From positions 1 through 23,649 of the IMG/VR virus record IMGVR_UViG_3300013285_000081: DNA of 23,649 nucleotides. One strand, written 5' to 3'. Source of the DNA: a virus. How positions within the stretch are numbered: the stretch's first letter is position 1; every line of letters begins with the position of its first letter. The notes under the pieces are model-generated. The model was not told the DNA's origin and ran no database searches. It saw only the letters and a program-made list of their open reading frames with translations. Shown one piece after another: positions 17,401 to 23,649 of the stretch. The translations under genes were made by a program, and so were the position numbers.

Positions 17401-20400
17401 TGTGTTAACCAACACTTATGTTAGTGGCGGAACTATTGCTGGATCGGCAATAACTCAAGTGTTAGACGCAAATTACCCAGCTGAAGCCGGAGCTTCAACA
17501 CTAGTTTCAAATTATATTAGCATTATTACAACAGCATTGACTAATACTAGTACTGCTGGAATTCCAGCAGCCAATACTGGAGTAACTAGCACTATCTTTA
17601 TCAAGAACGGAACATACAACGAAGTACTACCAATTACTGTTCCTCAGAACGTGGCGTTGGTCGGCGATGAACTTCGCGGAGTTATCGTACAACCATTGCT
17701 AGCTCAAGGCAGTTTTACAGGCAGTGTGGCAACAACAACATTGACTTCAACAGCCATGTCTACAATTTTGTCTAGTCAAAGTATTAGCGCAACAGCCGCT
17801 GGAACTTATGGCACAACATCTTTGGGTGGAGTTTTAACAGTAAACAGCACATTGGGTTTACTGACCGGGCATGTATTTGTAGTTACAGGTGCAGGAGGAG
17901 GTGGATTAGCCGCTGGTACTTATTATGTTGGACAAGTTCTTACTAGCACAACATTAAACTTATCTACTAACTTTGCAAATGCACTAGCAGGTACTTACAT
18001 AGCATTTACTTCATCAACACCAAGTGCTACTACATTTACAGCTTATGGCAGTATTATTGCTGGATCATACCTAAGTGGATCTTCAACTATTACAGCACCC
18101 TTGCAAATTACTCAGCAACTGACAGGCGCAAGTGGTTCTGCAATAACAAGTCAAACATTCAATGGTACTAGTGGTGCATTTACAATTACACTATCTAGTT
18201 CAAACAGCACAGTTGCAATTGGACAATTTGTATCTGGAAATGGGGCAACAATTTCAGGTATTCCTGTAAACACATTTGTAACAAATGTTAGCGGTACCAC
18301 AGTTACACTAAGCAACGAAATTACCACGGCATTTACTGGGTTTGCCACTACATTGTATTTCTTTACAGCAGGGCAAACTGGTACTTACAGTATTCCAAGT
18401 TCAACTTACACTATTGGAAGCACAACGCTAACAGCTGGATATGTAACAGCCAATATGTTCTACTTACGCAACGGCAGTGGTGTTCGTAACATGACTCTAT
18501 ATGGCTTAACTGGGTCTGTAGGAACTCCTGTAACAATTAGTTCAGGAAGCATTACGGCTACTACAGCTGGCACATACGGAACTGCTACCAGTTCAACTGG
18601 CGGATTTATTACTGTTGCCAGCACAGCAGGATTTAATACAGGTAACACATTTAGTATATCAGGATCTGCTGGCAACGGCTTAACAGCAACAACTTACTAT
18701 GTTGGAACTGTAATTGATGCAACAACATTGACCTTGGCAACTTCCTATAATAATGCCATAGCTGGAGTATTTGTCACATTGACAACTAATGCTAGTTATA
18801 GTGGAACAACATATACATTAACTTATGGTACAAGTCGTCCAACAGCTGGTGCATATACCAGTTTAGATCCTGGAACTGGCCCAGCTGATAGTACAGCATG
18901 GATTATTCGTAAGAGTCCTTATGTACAAAACGTAACTACTTTTGGTACAGGTTGTGTTGGATTAAAAATTGACGGAACTTTACACAACGGCGGTAACCGA
19001 AGCATTGTATGTAACGACTTCACACATGTTCTAAGTGACGGTATTGGAGTATGGGCATACGGTCCAAATGCACTAACAGAGTGTGTGTCAGTGTTCTCAT
19101 ACTACAATCAGATTGGTTATTTGGCTGAAGCAGGTGCTAAGATTCGTGCTACTAACGGTAACAGCTCTTATGGTAGTTACGGTGTTGTAGCTGAAGGCTA
19201 TGATGTAACTGAACCAGTTGTAACAGCAACTATTAATAACAGATATACAAACCCAATCGTGGGTGCAGTAGTAACTGATGCTGTTAATAAAATATACCGC
19301 GTTGAATTTACTAACGCAGGACAAAATGCCAACTCTGCTACTATCACATTTGCCAGTGCAGGTGGATATGGACTAGTACAAATAGCTAATGAATTTAGAG
19401 ATAAAGCTGTATTTGAAACTCGCTGGTTAACTGCTGGTGCAAACTATGTAACAGCTAGCAATACCGGTCAAGGTGGAACATTAACATCAATGACTATTGC
19501 CGCTACTGACCAAAATATTAGTAGTGTTTATGTAGGCATGCGACTATTAGTTACTGGCGGAACAAGTGCTGGCATAACTGGTTGGATTGCAAGTTATAAC
19601 AACGGTAGCAAAATTGCTTTGATAGCTAAAGAAAGTTTTACAACATTAACTGTTACTGGAACAACAACTGGAACTGCTAGTGCTACAGGTATTATTTCTG
19701 CAGGCGCAAACGTAGCAGGATCTGTGTTTATTCCAACAGGAACTGTTACTGGTTCATTTGTTCCAGGAATGTTTTTAACTAGCAGTGGTACTGTTATCGC
19801 CGGTACATATATTACTGCGGTAACTGTTGGTACAATTAACTCACCTTCAATTGCAAGCACTGTTGTCAGCAGTTCGGGAACAGTTGGTAGTATCAGTGGT
19901 ACAGGTCCGTGGACTGCAACTATCACCGGTATGAGTACAACTACTGGATTCATCGTGGGTGCTCCAATTACTGCTACAGCTGGTAGCGGTACGCTGTATG
20001 GCGGTAGCCCAACTAGCGTAGTTGTAACAAGTATTGTTAGTCAAACAAGTATTACTTACAGAGTAACTGGTGGCACAACACCAACAGCTGGAACAATAAC
20101 CAATGCTTCTACAACGGTATTAACTGCCAGTGCTGGCTCTCTTGGATTGTTGGCAGGAGCAGTTCCAAGCGGTGGCTCCGTAACAGCTGGTACTTACGTA
20201 CTTGGACAATTGACCACAACTGGAACAGCGGCAGTAACGGCCACATTTACGGGTACTTCTACTCAAACTACATTAACTTTAAGCTCATATACCGTAGGTA
20301 GTGGATTGCTAATTACAGTTGGTATGTTTGTTGCGCCAATCAGCGGTATTCCGTCAGGTACTTATGTAACTGCGGTCAACATGAATGCCAATCAAATTAC

Positions 20401-23116
20401 AATTAGCAATGCGTTAGTTGGTGCAGTTAGTGGTTCAACTAGTTTAATTGCCGCAGGCGGATCAGGAACTTACGGATTAAACCAGGCAGCTACTGGAACT
20501 CCGTCAGCAAGTGCAACTTATACTGTCAGTGCAAGCCAGTTGCAAACAAGTGCTACCATTACAGGTACACAAAACACATTGACTGTGGCCAGTACAGCAA
20601 CCGTTTATAACGGCATGCCAATTTATCTAAGTGCCACAACTGGTGCTAATTTGACACCGTTAACATTGTACTATGCAATTGGCGTTGTTCCAAACTCAAC
20701 AGTATTCAGTGTTAATACAGCTTCTAACTCTACTGCTGGGTTAACAGTAACAACTACTACAGGTCAAACTATTAGTTTGTATGGTGCAGGATGGGATCAT
20801 GTGGTTTCAGGAACATATATTCAACCAACACTTACACTTGATACAACTTCAACATACATCATTGAACCAAGATTAACATTTACAAGCCCAACATATACAG
20901 CAACTCCTGGCACACAAGCCAGTGCAACATGGGTGGATTGCATATACGGAGATATTAACGGAACTTATGCTACACTAACACCAACTGGTGGTAGTGGTAC
21001 TACTGCATCATTTACAATAGTAAGAACTGGTAATGCTTATGCTGTTACACTAATAAGTGGCGGCATAAATTATCTAGCAAGCGACACATTAACAATTGCT
21101 GGAACAAGTTTAGGCGGTCTTGCACCAGCAAACAACATTACAATTACAGTAACCAATGTTACTAATTCACCGTCAAATGGTATTATTAATAACTTTACAT
21201 ATACTGGAACTGGAGCAGGCGGTAACTATGTAGCAATTGCTTCTGGTGTAACTACAAGCCAATACAGTACTAACGGTACAAGTTGGACCGCAGGTGGTGC
21301 ATTGCCAGCTACTAGCACTTGGACAAGTATAGCATATGGAGTTGTTTCTGGTGTAGGTACATGGGTAGCTGTACAAAACGGTTCAAATAACTGTGCAATT
21401 AGTACTAATGGTGGTAGCACATGGAGTGCTGGCGGCACTTTAGGTGTTGCCGCAAACTGGTCTTCTGTAACATTTGGTAACGGTGTGTTTGTTGCTGTAC
21501 AGAACGGCGGAACAAATAGTGTTTATAGTACAACAGCAGGTGCAAGCTGGATTTCCGGTGGATCTATCACAGCATTAGCTAGTGCAAACTGGACCAGTGT
21601 TGCATACGGCAACGGAACATGGGTAGCAATTGCCGGCGGTGGCACCACAGCGGCTTACAGCATAACTGCAAACCCAACAACTTGGGTAGCAAGCACTTTG
21701 GGATTACCTAGCACACAAAACTGGACCAGTGTTACATTTGGTAAAGGCAAGTTTGTGGCAGTGGCCGCAAACACAACTGCTACAGCATACAGCTTTGATG
21801 GCAACACATGGTATGCAAGCCCATACGGCTTGCCAACCACACAGTTCTGGTCAAAAGTTCGTTATGGACAAGGTTTATTCTTTGCAGTTACTACAGACGC
21901 AACAGCCAATGCCGCAACATCAGAAGACGGTATTTTCTGGACATTGAGAGCACTGGGTTCAGCCCCAACAGGCGGCTGGCCAGCTGTTGCTTTTGGTAAT
22001 CCAAACTTTACTCCAGCATGGGTAGCACTAACTACTAGTTCTATAGTGTTCAATACTGTGACAACTGGTTGCACAGCACAAGCAAGAACTGTGGTTGTTG
22101 CAGGCGGAACTACTGGATTTAGAATGGTTGAGCCTGGCAGCGGTTATGCAAGTGCTCCTACAATGACCGTGACTGATCCAAACCCAACAGTTGCAACAAC
22201 TTTCAGTGTACGAATAGGTAACGGAGTATTAGCTAATCCAACATTTGCAAATAGAGGCACTGCGTATGCTACTGCCACTGCGACTACTGTAACTAATGGT
22301 ATTGCTGATGTTTATCAACCAGGCAGTTATATCAACGTTTCAGGCTTGGCTGTTAATCCAACACCGGGTGCAAACATACAGTTTACTGGTAATAGCGGTA
22401 TTTACAAACTGGTACAAGTTACAAACTTTGTTGGAACTGGTCCCAACTCAGTTGCACCGTATATTGCTAACTTCCAAATTAATCCAGCATTGACTACAAC
22501 TAATGCACCGGCTAACAATACAGCAATTACTTTGAGATTGAAATACAGTCAGGTTCGATTAACTGGACATGACTTTTTGAGTATTGGAACTGGTAATTTT
22601 GCTAATACAAACTACCCAGGAACGCCGTTGATTGCATCAAACACCAACTATCAAACTGTGAGCAATAACGGCGGACGCACATTCTTTACAAGTACTGACC
22701 AAGACGGTAACTTCAACGTGGGTAACTTGTTCTCAGTACAACAGGCCACTGGTGTTACAACATTGAATGCCAGTGCGTTTAATATTGCTGGCTTGAACAG
22801 TTTAACAATTGGTGCAGTTAGTTTGGGAACAAACAGCGCAACAATTACGTCGTTTAGTACAGATCCGTACTTTACGGCCAACAGCGATAATATACTACCA
22901 ACACAAAAAGCTATTAAATCATACATCACTGCTCAAATTGGCGGCGGCGGAAGCTCATTGAACGTAAATACACTAACGGCGGGTTCGTTATATCTAACAG
23001 GTAACACAATATCTACTGGAAATACCGGAATCCAAATTAAAGTATCTAACAAAATGTATTTCGTAGGCGGAGTTGACGGTAGCCCATTAGCGTTGAACTT
23101 TTTATTATTAAATTAA
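14450..23116 (+). CDS. Giant modular fibre-like virion protein B, 2888 aa, paralogue of A
   Basis: AGAGGA (14434-14439) precedes the ATG at 14450. The plan equals that of protein A from end to end. Residues ~13-697 hold eight chitin-binding-like units, starting FVWQGNW then YVKDDVVRVGGKTYVC. Residues ~704-730 hold TTQGDLPYYG and RLPIGTAGQVL. From ~747 an interrupted beta-helix follows (NVYYVSNANGVDS, NKAWMIAEMYNWMIYQ, FIKNGTYNEVLP). At ~1488-1590 come KSPYVQNVTTFGTGC, DFTHVLSDGIGVW and NGNSSYGSYGVVAE, and at ~2161-2539 a seven-blade propeller. The C-terminal part has GHDFLSIGTGNF, STDQDGNFNVGNLF and PTQKAIKSYI. Most of the 704 extra residues are inserted beta modules, the largest at 19640-20785. 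The likely role is a host-surface-contacting fibre or spike. Its size, repeats and even Thr/Gly/Ser content give no sign of frameshift. An enzyme role for the helix is possible but unproven. Confidence 0.85.
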   Translation: MAEFKLGRLRFVWQGNWTTGTGYVKDDVVRVGGKTYVCVIGHTASPSFTTDQSANPTKWNQVTDGSNWTGNWATNTQYNLNDLVKYGGIVYICSIAHTSAPTASSGTSPDTTAGLEKDQGSWTVYASSFNWIGSWTNSFRYKANDVVKYGGETYVCNVGHTSAISSLATTTLATTTASASGGTATIGFATQSSVPFKIGTTITIAGVTPLALNGVYTVTNCSTTQVQFALAGTLGPQTVAGTVAGPQLVGFGLEIDQAKWTPFADGFSWQGTWITSNYYRVNDIVSYGGYLYVCNTGHTSANTTMLGLEANQSYWDYYHKGFSYTGNWNASSVRYKINDIVAYGGDNWICITPHTSSASFAAVNWQRFVEGLSYINTWSSATTYAPGAIVGYGGYTYIAESINTNVVPSTDVATPTSLAITATTSTASVATLTVASGGTAFTSGQTITVAGVTPAGYNGQYTVIGTPTATQIQYAINNGPLGAGSAFGTVTSNNWLLFVTGYKLIGDWATSQTYQVGNVVRNGGYTYVCILDHTSGAGNQMPNTTYWSRLNSGIRWNAVVQNFTSLSPTNVTVTNGSAAGSTFTIATNGTAYTVTKTANGTNYTANDVIKILGSNVGGISPFNDITITVNTVTTGGITTFTATGYASTWAATQAYVAGDTVVYGPNSYICILAHTSATGNRPDNDLTATYWNLIAAGASTSILTTQGDLPYYGSNGATRLPIGTAGQVLKVSPTGFPSWGTFGLISNVYYVSNANGVDSPAPGYGQTLDRPWKTIAYAAKQVFNGTAYPNASFLLNQNKAWMIAEMYNWMIYQKVNSVAPYSPTSSYDQYKTSRDAGLIVDAIIYDITRGGNSQTVAAALSYFKQGSTNTFYNTSIAAQVAFYTSSLARLSILTGNVLAQTTPTAYQAGITNYQSTSGGTATLSGLGITGITNANGLVTFTFASQTNAPFAIGETITIASVNPGAYNGTYKVVSYSQTSVTVSSVLTNTYVSGGTIAGSAITQVLDANYPAEAGASTLVSNYISIITTALTNTSTAGIPAANTGVTSTIFIKNGTYNEVLPITVPQNVALVGDELRGVIVQPLLAQGSFTGSVATTTLTSTAMSTILSSQSISATAAGTYGTTSLGGVLTVNSTLGLLTGHVFVVTGAGGGGLAAGTYYVGQVLTSTTLNLSTNFANALAGTYIAFTSSTPSATTFTAYGSIIAGSYLSGSSTITAPLQITQQLTGASGSAITSQTFNGTSGAFTITLSSSNSTVAIGQFVSGNGATISGIPVNTFVTNVSGTTVTLSNEITTAFTGFATTLYFFTAGQTGTYSIPSSTYTIGSTTLTAGYVTANMFYLRNGSGVRNMTLYGLTGSVGTPVTISSGSITATTAGTYGTATSSTGGFITVASTAGFNTGNTFSISGSAGNGLTATTYYVGTVIDATTLTLATSYNNAIAGVFVTLTTNASYSGTTYTLTYGTSRPTAGAYTSLDPGTGPADSTAWIIRKSPYVQNVTTFGTGCVGLKIDGTLHNGGNRSIVCNDFTHVLSDGIGVWAYGPNALTECVSVFSYYNQIGYLAEAGAKIRATNGNSSYGSYGVVAEGYDVTEPVVTATINNRYTNPIVGAVVTDAVNKIYRVEFTNAGQNANSATITFASAGGYGLVQIANEFRDKAVFETRWLTAGANYVTASNTGQGGTLTSMTIAATDQNISSVYVGMRLLVTGGTSAGITGWIASYNNGSKIALIAKESFTTLTVTGTTTGTASATGIISAGANVAGSVFIPTGTVTGSFVPGMFLTSSGTVIAGTYITAVTVGTINSPSIASTVVSSSGTVGSISGTGPWTATITGMSTTTGFIVGAPITATAGSGTLYGGSPTSVVVTSIVSQTSITYRVTGGTTPTAGTITNASTTVLTASAGSLGLLAGAVPSGGSVTAGTYVLGQLTTTGTAAVTATFTGTSTQTTLTLSSYTVGSGLLITVGMFVAPISGIPSGTYVTAVNMNANQITISNALVGAVSGSTSLIAAGGSGTYGLNQAATGTPSASATYTVSASQLQTSATITGTQNTLTVASTATVYNGMPIYLSATTGANLTPLTLYYAIGVVPNSTVFSVNTASNSTAGLTVTTTTGQTISLYGAGWDHVVSGTYIQPTLTLDTTSTYIIEPRLTFTSPTYTATPGTQASATWVDCIYGDINGTYATLTPTGGSGTTASFTIVRTGNAYAVTLISGGINYLASDTLTIAGTSLGGLAPANNITITVTNVTNSPSNGIINNFTYTGTGAGGNYVAIASGVTTSQYSTNGTSWTAGGALPATSTWTSIAYGVVSGVGTWVAVQNGSNNCAISTNGGSTWSAGGTLGVAANWSSVTFGNGVFVAVQNGGTNSVYSTTAGASWISGGSITALASANWTSVAYGNGTWVAIAGGGTTAAYSITANPTTWVASTLGLPSTQNWTSVTFGKGKFVAVAANTTATAYSFDGNTWYASPYGLPTTQFWSKVRYGQGLFFAVTTDATANAATSEDGIFWTLRALGSAPTGGWPAVAFGNPNFTPAWVALTTSSIVFNTVTTGCTAQARTVVVAGGTTGFRMVEPGSGYASAPTMTVTDPNPTVATTFSVRIGNGVLANPTFANRGTAYATATATTVTNGIADVYQPGSYINVSGLAVNPTPGANIQFTGNSGIYKLVQVTNFVGTGPNSVAPYIANFQINPALTTTNAPANNTAITLRLKYSQVRLTGHDFLSIGTGNFANTNYPGTPLIASNTNYQTVSNNGGRTFFTSTDQDGNFNVGNLFSVQQATGVTTLNASAFNIAGLNSLTIGAVSLGTNSATITSFSTDPYFTANSDNILPTQKAIKSYITAQIGGGGSSLNVNTLTAGSLYLTGNTISTGNTGIQIKVSNKMYFVGGVDGSPLALNFLLLN
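14936..15196 (+). repeat. YNGT-type beta module inserted in binding unit 3 of protein B
   Basis: Between HTS (ends 14935) and GFGLE the codons give SASGGTATIGFATQ, PFKIGTTITIAG, LNGVYTVTN and VAGTVAGPQ. The host loop is the same as in protein A units 2 and 3. Confidence 0.72.
15680..15928 (+). repeat. YNGT-type beta module inserted in binding unit 6 of protein B
   Basis: ITATTSTASVATLTV, FTSGQTITVAG, AGYNGQYTVIG and IQYAINN are encoded between NTNVVPSTDV and the closing NNWLLF of the unit. Confidence 0.68.
16170..16380 (+). repeat. GSGATF/LGG-type module splitting binding unit 8 of protein B
   Basis: NGSAAGSTFTIATNG, YTVTKTANGTNYTANDVIKI, SNVGGISPFNDITITV and TFTATG are encoded. The sequence before it (IRWN) and after it (YASTWAATQAY) would form a normal unit start if joined. 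Confidence 0.6.
17218..17450 (+). repeat. YNGT-type beta module in the interrupted beta-helix of protein B
   Basis: GITGITNANGLVTFTFASQ, PFAIGETITIAS, GAYNGTYKVVS and YVSGGTI are encoded, at the place matching 10342-10570 in protein A. Confidence 0.72.
17790..18010 (+). repeat. TYYVG beta module, copy B1
   Basis: LGGVLTVNSTLGLLTGH, AGTYYVGQVLTSTTLNL and NALAGTYIAF are encoded, matching 10910 on in protein A. Confidence 0.68.
18137..18376 (+). repeat. SGIP-type beta module nested inside a QLTG/GTYS module
   Basis: The encoded segment runs from FNGTSGAFTITLSSSNSTV through FVSGNGATISGIPVNTFV to VSGTTVTLSN. It splits QLTGASG from TGTYSI, which are contiguous (QLSGITGGPGIYSV) in protein A. Confidence 0.65.
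18527..18829 (+). repeat. TYYVG beta module, copy B2, an insertion relative to protein A
   Basis: TTAGTYGTATSS, GGFITVASTAGFNTGN, TTYYVGTVIDATTLTL and NAIAGVFVTL lie between the anchors GLTG and RPTAGAY. In protein A those anchors are only about ten residues apart. Confidence 0.72.
19640..20785 (+). repeat. Block of stacked beta modules, about 382 residues, absent from protein A
   Basis: The block lies between IAKESF and GAGWDHV, which are almost adjacent in protein A (ISAESTGQAGWDHV). It encodes degenerate repeats of the type F..GMF(L/V)....(I)..GTY(I/V)TAV......I..., including ISGIPSGTYVTAVN, GGSGTYGLNQAATG and a diverged TYYVG-like end (LTPLTLYYAIGVV). It is very rich in Thr, Ser, Gly, Ala and Val. 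Confidence 0.7.
20930..22060 (+). repeat. Seven-blade propeller repeat of protein B, blade 1 interrupted
   Basis: Blade starts: WVDCIYGD (interrupted, resuming at GGNYVAIASG), WTSIAYGVVSGVGTWVAV, WSSVTFGNGVFVAV, WTSVAYGNGTWVAI, WTSVTFGKGKFVAV, WSKVRYGQGLFFAV and WPAVAFGNP....AWVALT. Most of the first six end in an S...G..W turn, as in protein A. Confidence 0.75.
20951..21217 (+). repeat. GSGATF/LGG-type module inside propeller blade 1 of protein B
   Basis: GGSGTTASFTIVRTG, YAVTLISGGINYLASDTLTI, SLGGLAPANNITITV and a linker are encoded between the W..C.YG and NYVAIASG strands of one blade. Confidence 0.65.
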
Positions 23117-23123
23117 CGGAGAA
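23117..23123 (+). promoter_or_regulatory. Ribosome binding site, copied before both tail-end genes
   Basis: CGGAGAA directly follows the giant gene's stop codon and serves the ATG at 23130. The same word lies at 23460-23466 before the ATG at 23473. The 27 bases from TAA through the first codons differ at only two positions between copies. Confidence 0.7.
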
Positions 23124-23129
23124 TTATAT

Positions 23130-23456
23130 ATGGCAACAGGAAGATTCGGGGCAGTAGACATAAGTTTGGCAGCAACAGACACATTGCTATATACAGCCCC
23201 TGCTGGTTACTTTACTGTGGCAACAGTTTCGATAGTAAACCGAACAAACTCAAGTGCAACAGTGAGGCTAGCTATCAGTTCCAGTTCAACTACCATGTCC
23301 AACTCAGAATTTCTTGAATACGAATGCGAAGTTTTAGCTCACGGTGTTTTAGAGAGAACTGGCCTAGTGTTGCAAGCTGGGTATTCTATACTGTTTAGAT
23401 CAAGTATTCTTGGTGTTAATGCAGTGGCATACGGCATAGAAACATCAACAACATAA
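23130..23456 (+). CDS. Small beta-sandwich-like virion protein, first tandem copy, 108 aa
   Basis: CGGAGAA sits just before the ATG at 23130, 13 bases after the giant fibre gene. The sequence MATGRFGAVDISLAATDTLL, YTAPAGYFTVATVSIVNR and SATVRLAISSS is a pattern I recall from small, often multi-copy structural-cluster proteins of T4-like cyanophages. The rest (EVLAHGVLERTGLVLQAGYS, ILFRSSILGVNAVAYGIE) completes an alternating strand pattern fitting an Ig-like fold. There is no signal peptide, membrane segment or catalytic motif. A near copy follows directly. It could decorate a fibre or tail sheath, or cap the giant fibres. This is inferred from its context only. Confidence 0.8.
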   Translation: MATGRFGAVDISLAATDTLLYTAPAGYFTVATVSIVNRTNSSATVRLAISSSSTTMSNSEFLEYECEVLAHGVLERTGLVLQAGYSILFRSSILGVNAVAYGIETSTT

Positions 23457-23472
23457 TAACGGAGAATTACAC

Positions 23473-23649
23473 ATGGCAACAGGACGTTTAGGGGTAGTAG
23501 ATATATCAAGTGCGGCAACAGATACGTTGCTTTATACAGCCCCAGCAGGCTACTTTGCAGTGGCAACAGTTTCAATCGCTAATAGAAGTAACTCAGCGGT
23601 TGCAGTGCGTTTGGGAATTAGCTCAAGTACTAGCACAATTGGTAACAAT
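23473..23649 (+). CDS. Small beta-sandwich-like virion protein, second tandem copy, 3' end cut by window
   Basis: CGGAGAA at 23460-23466 serves the ATG at 23473. The frame is open to the window edge, giving 59 residues. By hand alignment 44 of these 59 match the preceding gene (for example MATGR, AATDTLLYTAPAGYF and VATVSI are identical). Differences cluster after residue 40 (SAVAVRLGISSSTST versus SSATVRLAISSSSTT), so the copies have diverged. The role is presumably as for its twin, and more copies may follow downstream. Confidence 0.82.
   Translation, partial: MATGRLGVVDISSAATDTLLYTAPAGYFAVATVSIANRSNSAVAVRLGISSSTSTIGNN

Noticed and set aside
19594-19953. Minus-strand open frame of 119 codons inside the giant gene
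   Set aside because: Long antisense frames are expected here because the repeated Thr/Gly/Ala codons rarely give reverse stop codons. The Val/Pro pattern is an artefact.
7838-23116. Diversity-generating retroelement target in the giant fibre genes
   Set aside because: No reverse transcriptase, template repeat or C-type-lectin-like variable end is visible. A template outside the window cannot be excluded.

Overview
The window looks like part of the late virion-structure region of a T4-type myovirus genome, or a contig from one. All twelve genes I accept lie on the + strand, almost end to end, and I see no metabolic, replication or host-type genes. The family calls rest on remembered sequence patterns, because no search could be run. 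The N-termini of the middle genes (for example GRISGPLLKDNLLRNG and NGDYRLQVKTGGNIVLDT) and the C-termini of the two giants (STDQDGNF, PTQKAIK) resemble fibre and virion proteins of cyanophages and other aquatic T4-like phages. Two ATAAATAC boxes resemble T4-type late promoters. The host cannot be told from this window. The DNA is A+T-leaning by eye, and the proteins are dominated by Thr, Ser, Gly, Asn and Ala, as is usual for beta-rich fibres.

Layout. Bases 1-740 hold the 3' end of a virion protein, followed by a C(UUCG)G hairpin. Bases 780-3415 hold three closely packed genes: a fibre-like protein, a small beta protein, and a fibre protein coupled to it through a TAATG overlap. Bases 3431-6585 hold two tandem paralogues of about 500 residues. 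Between them lies a 140-base gap with a putative late promoter, a near-5'-terminal hairpin and a structured leader. Bases 6589-7817 hold a modular protein and a small conserved protein. Bases 7838-14392 and 14450-23116 encode two giant paralogous fibre-like proteins of 2184 and 2888 residues, the second with its own putative late promoter. The window ends in two tandem copies of a small beta protein of about 108 residues, the second cut off by the window edge.

The two giants share one plan: eight chitin-binding-like W...Y..GD.V..G..Y.C...HTS units, a TTxGDL/LPIGT.G.VL linker, an interrupted pectate-lyase-like beta-helix region, a seven-blade propeller of W..V.YG.G.FVAV...G......S.DG..W units, and a conserved C-terminal fibre tip. 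They differ mainly because extra beta modules of about 75-100 residues sit at sharply defined positions. The same modules also occur in three of the smaller genes. The most notable feature of the window is therefore a shared, mobile-looking set of beta modules spread through neighbouring fibre genes. Together the genes probably build the host-contact surface of the virion: fibres, baseplate-associated spikes and small accessory proteins. That role is inferred from family resemblance and context and is not shown directly.
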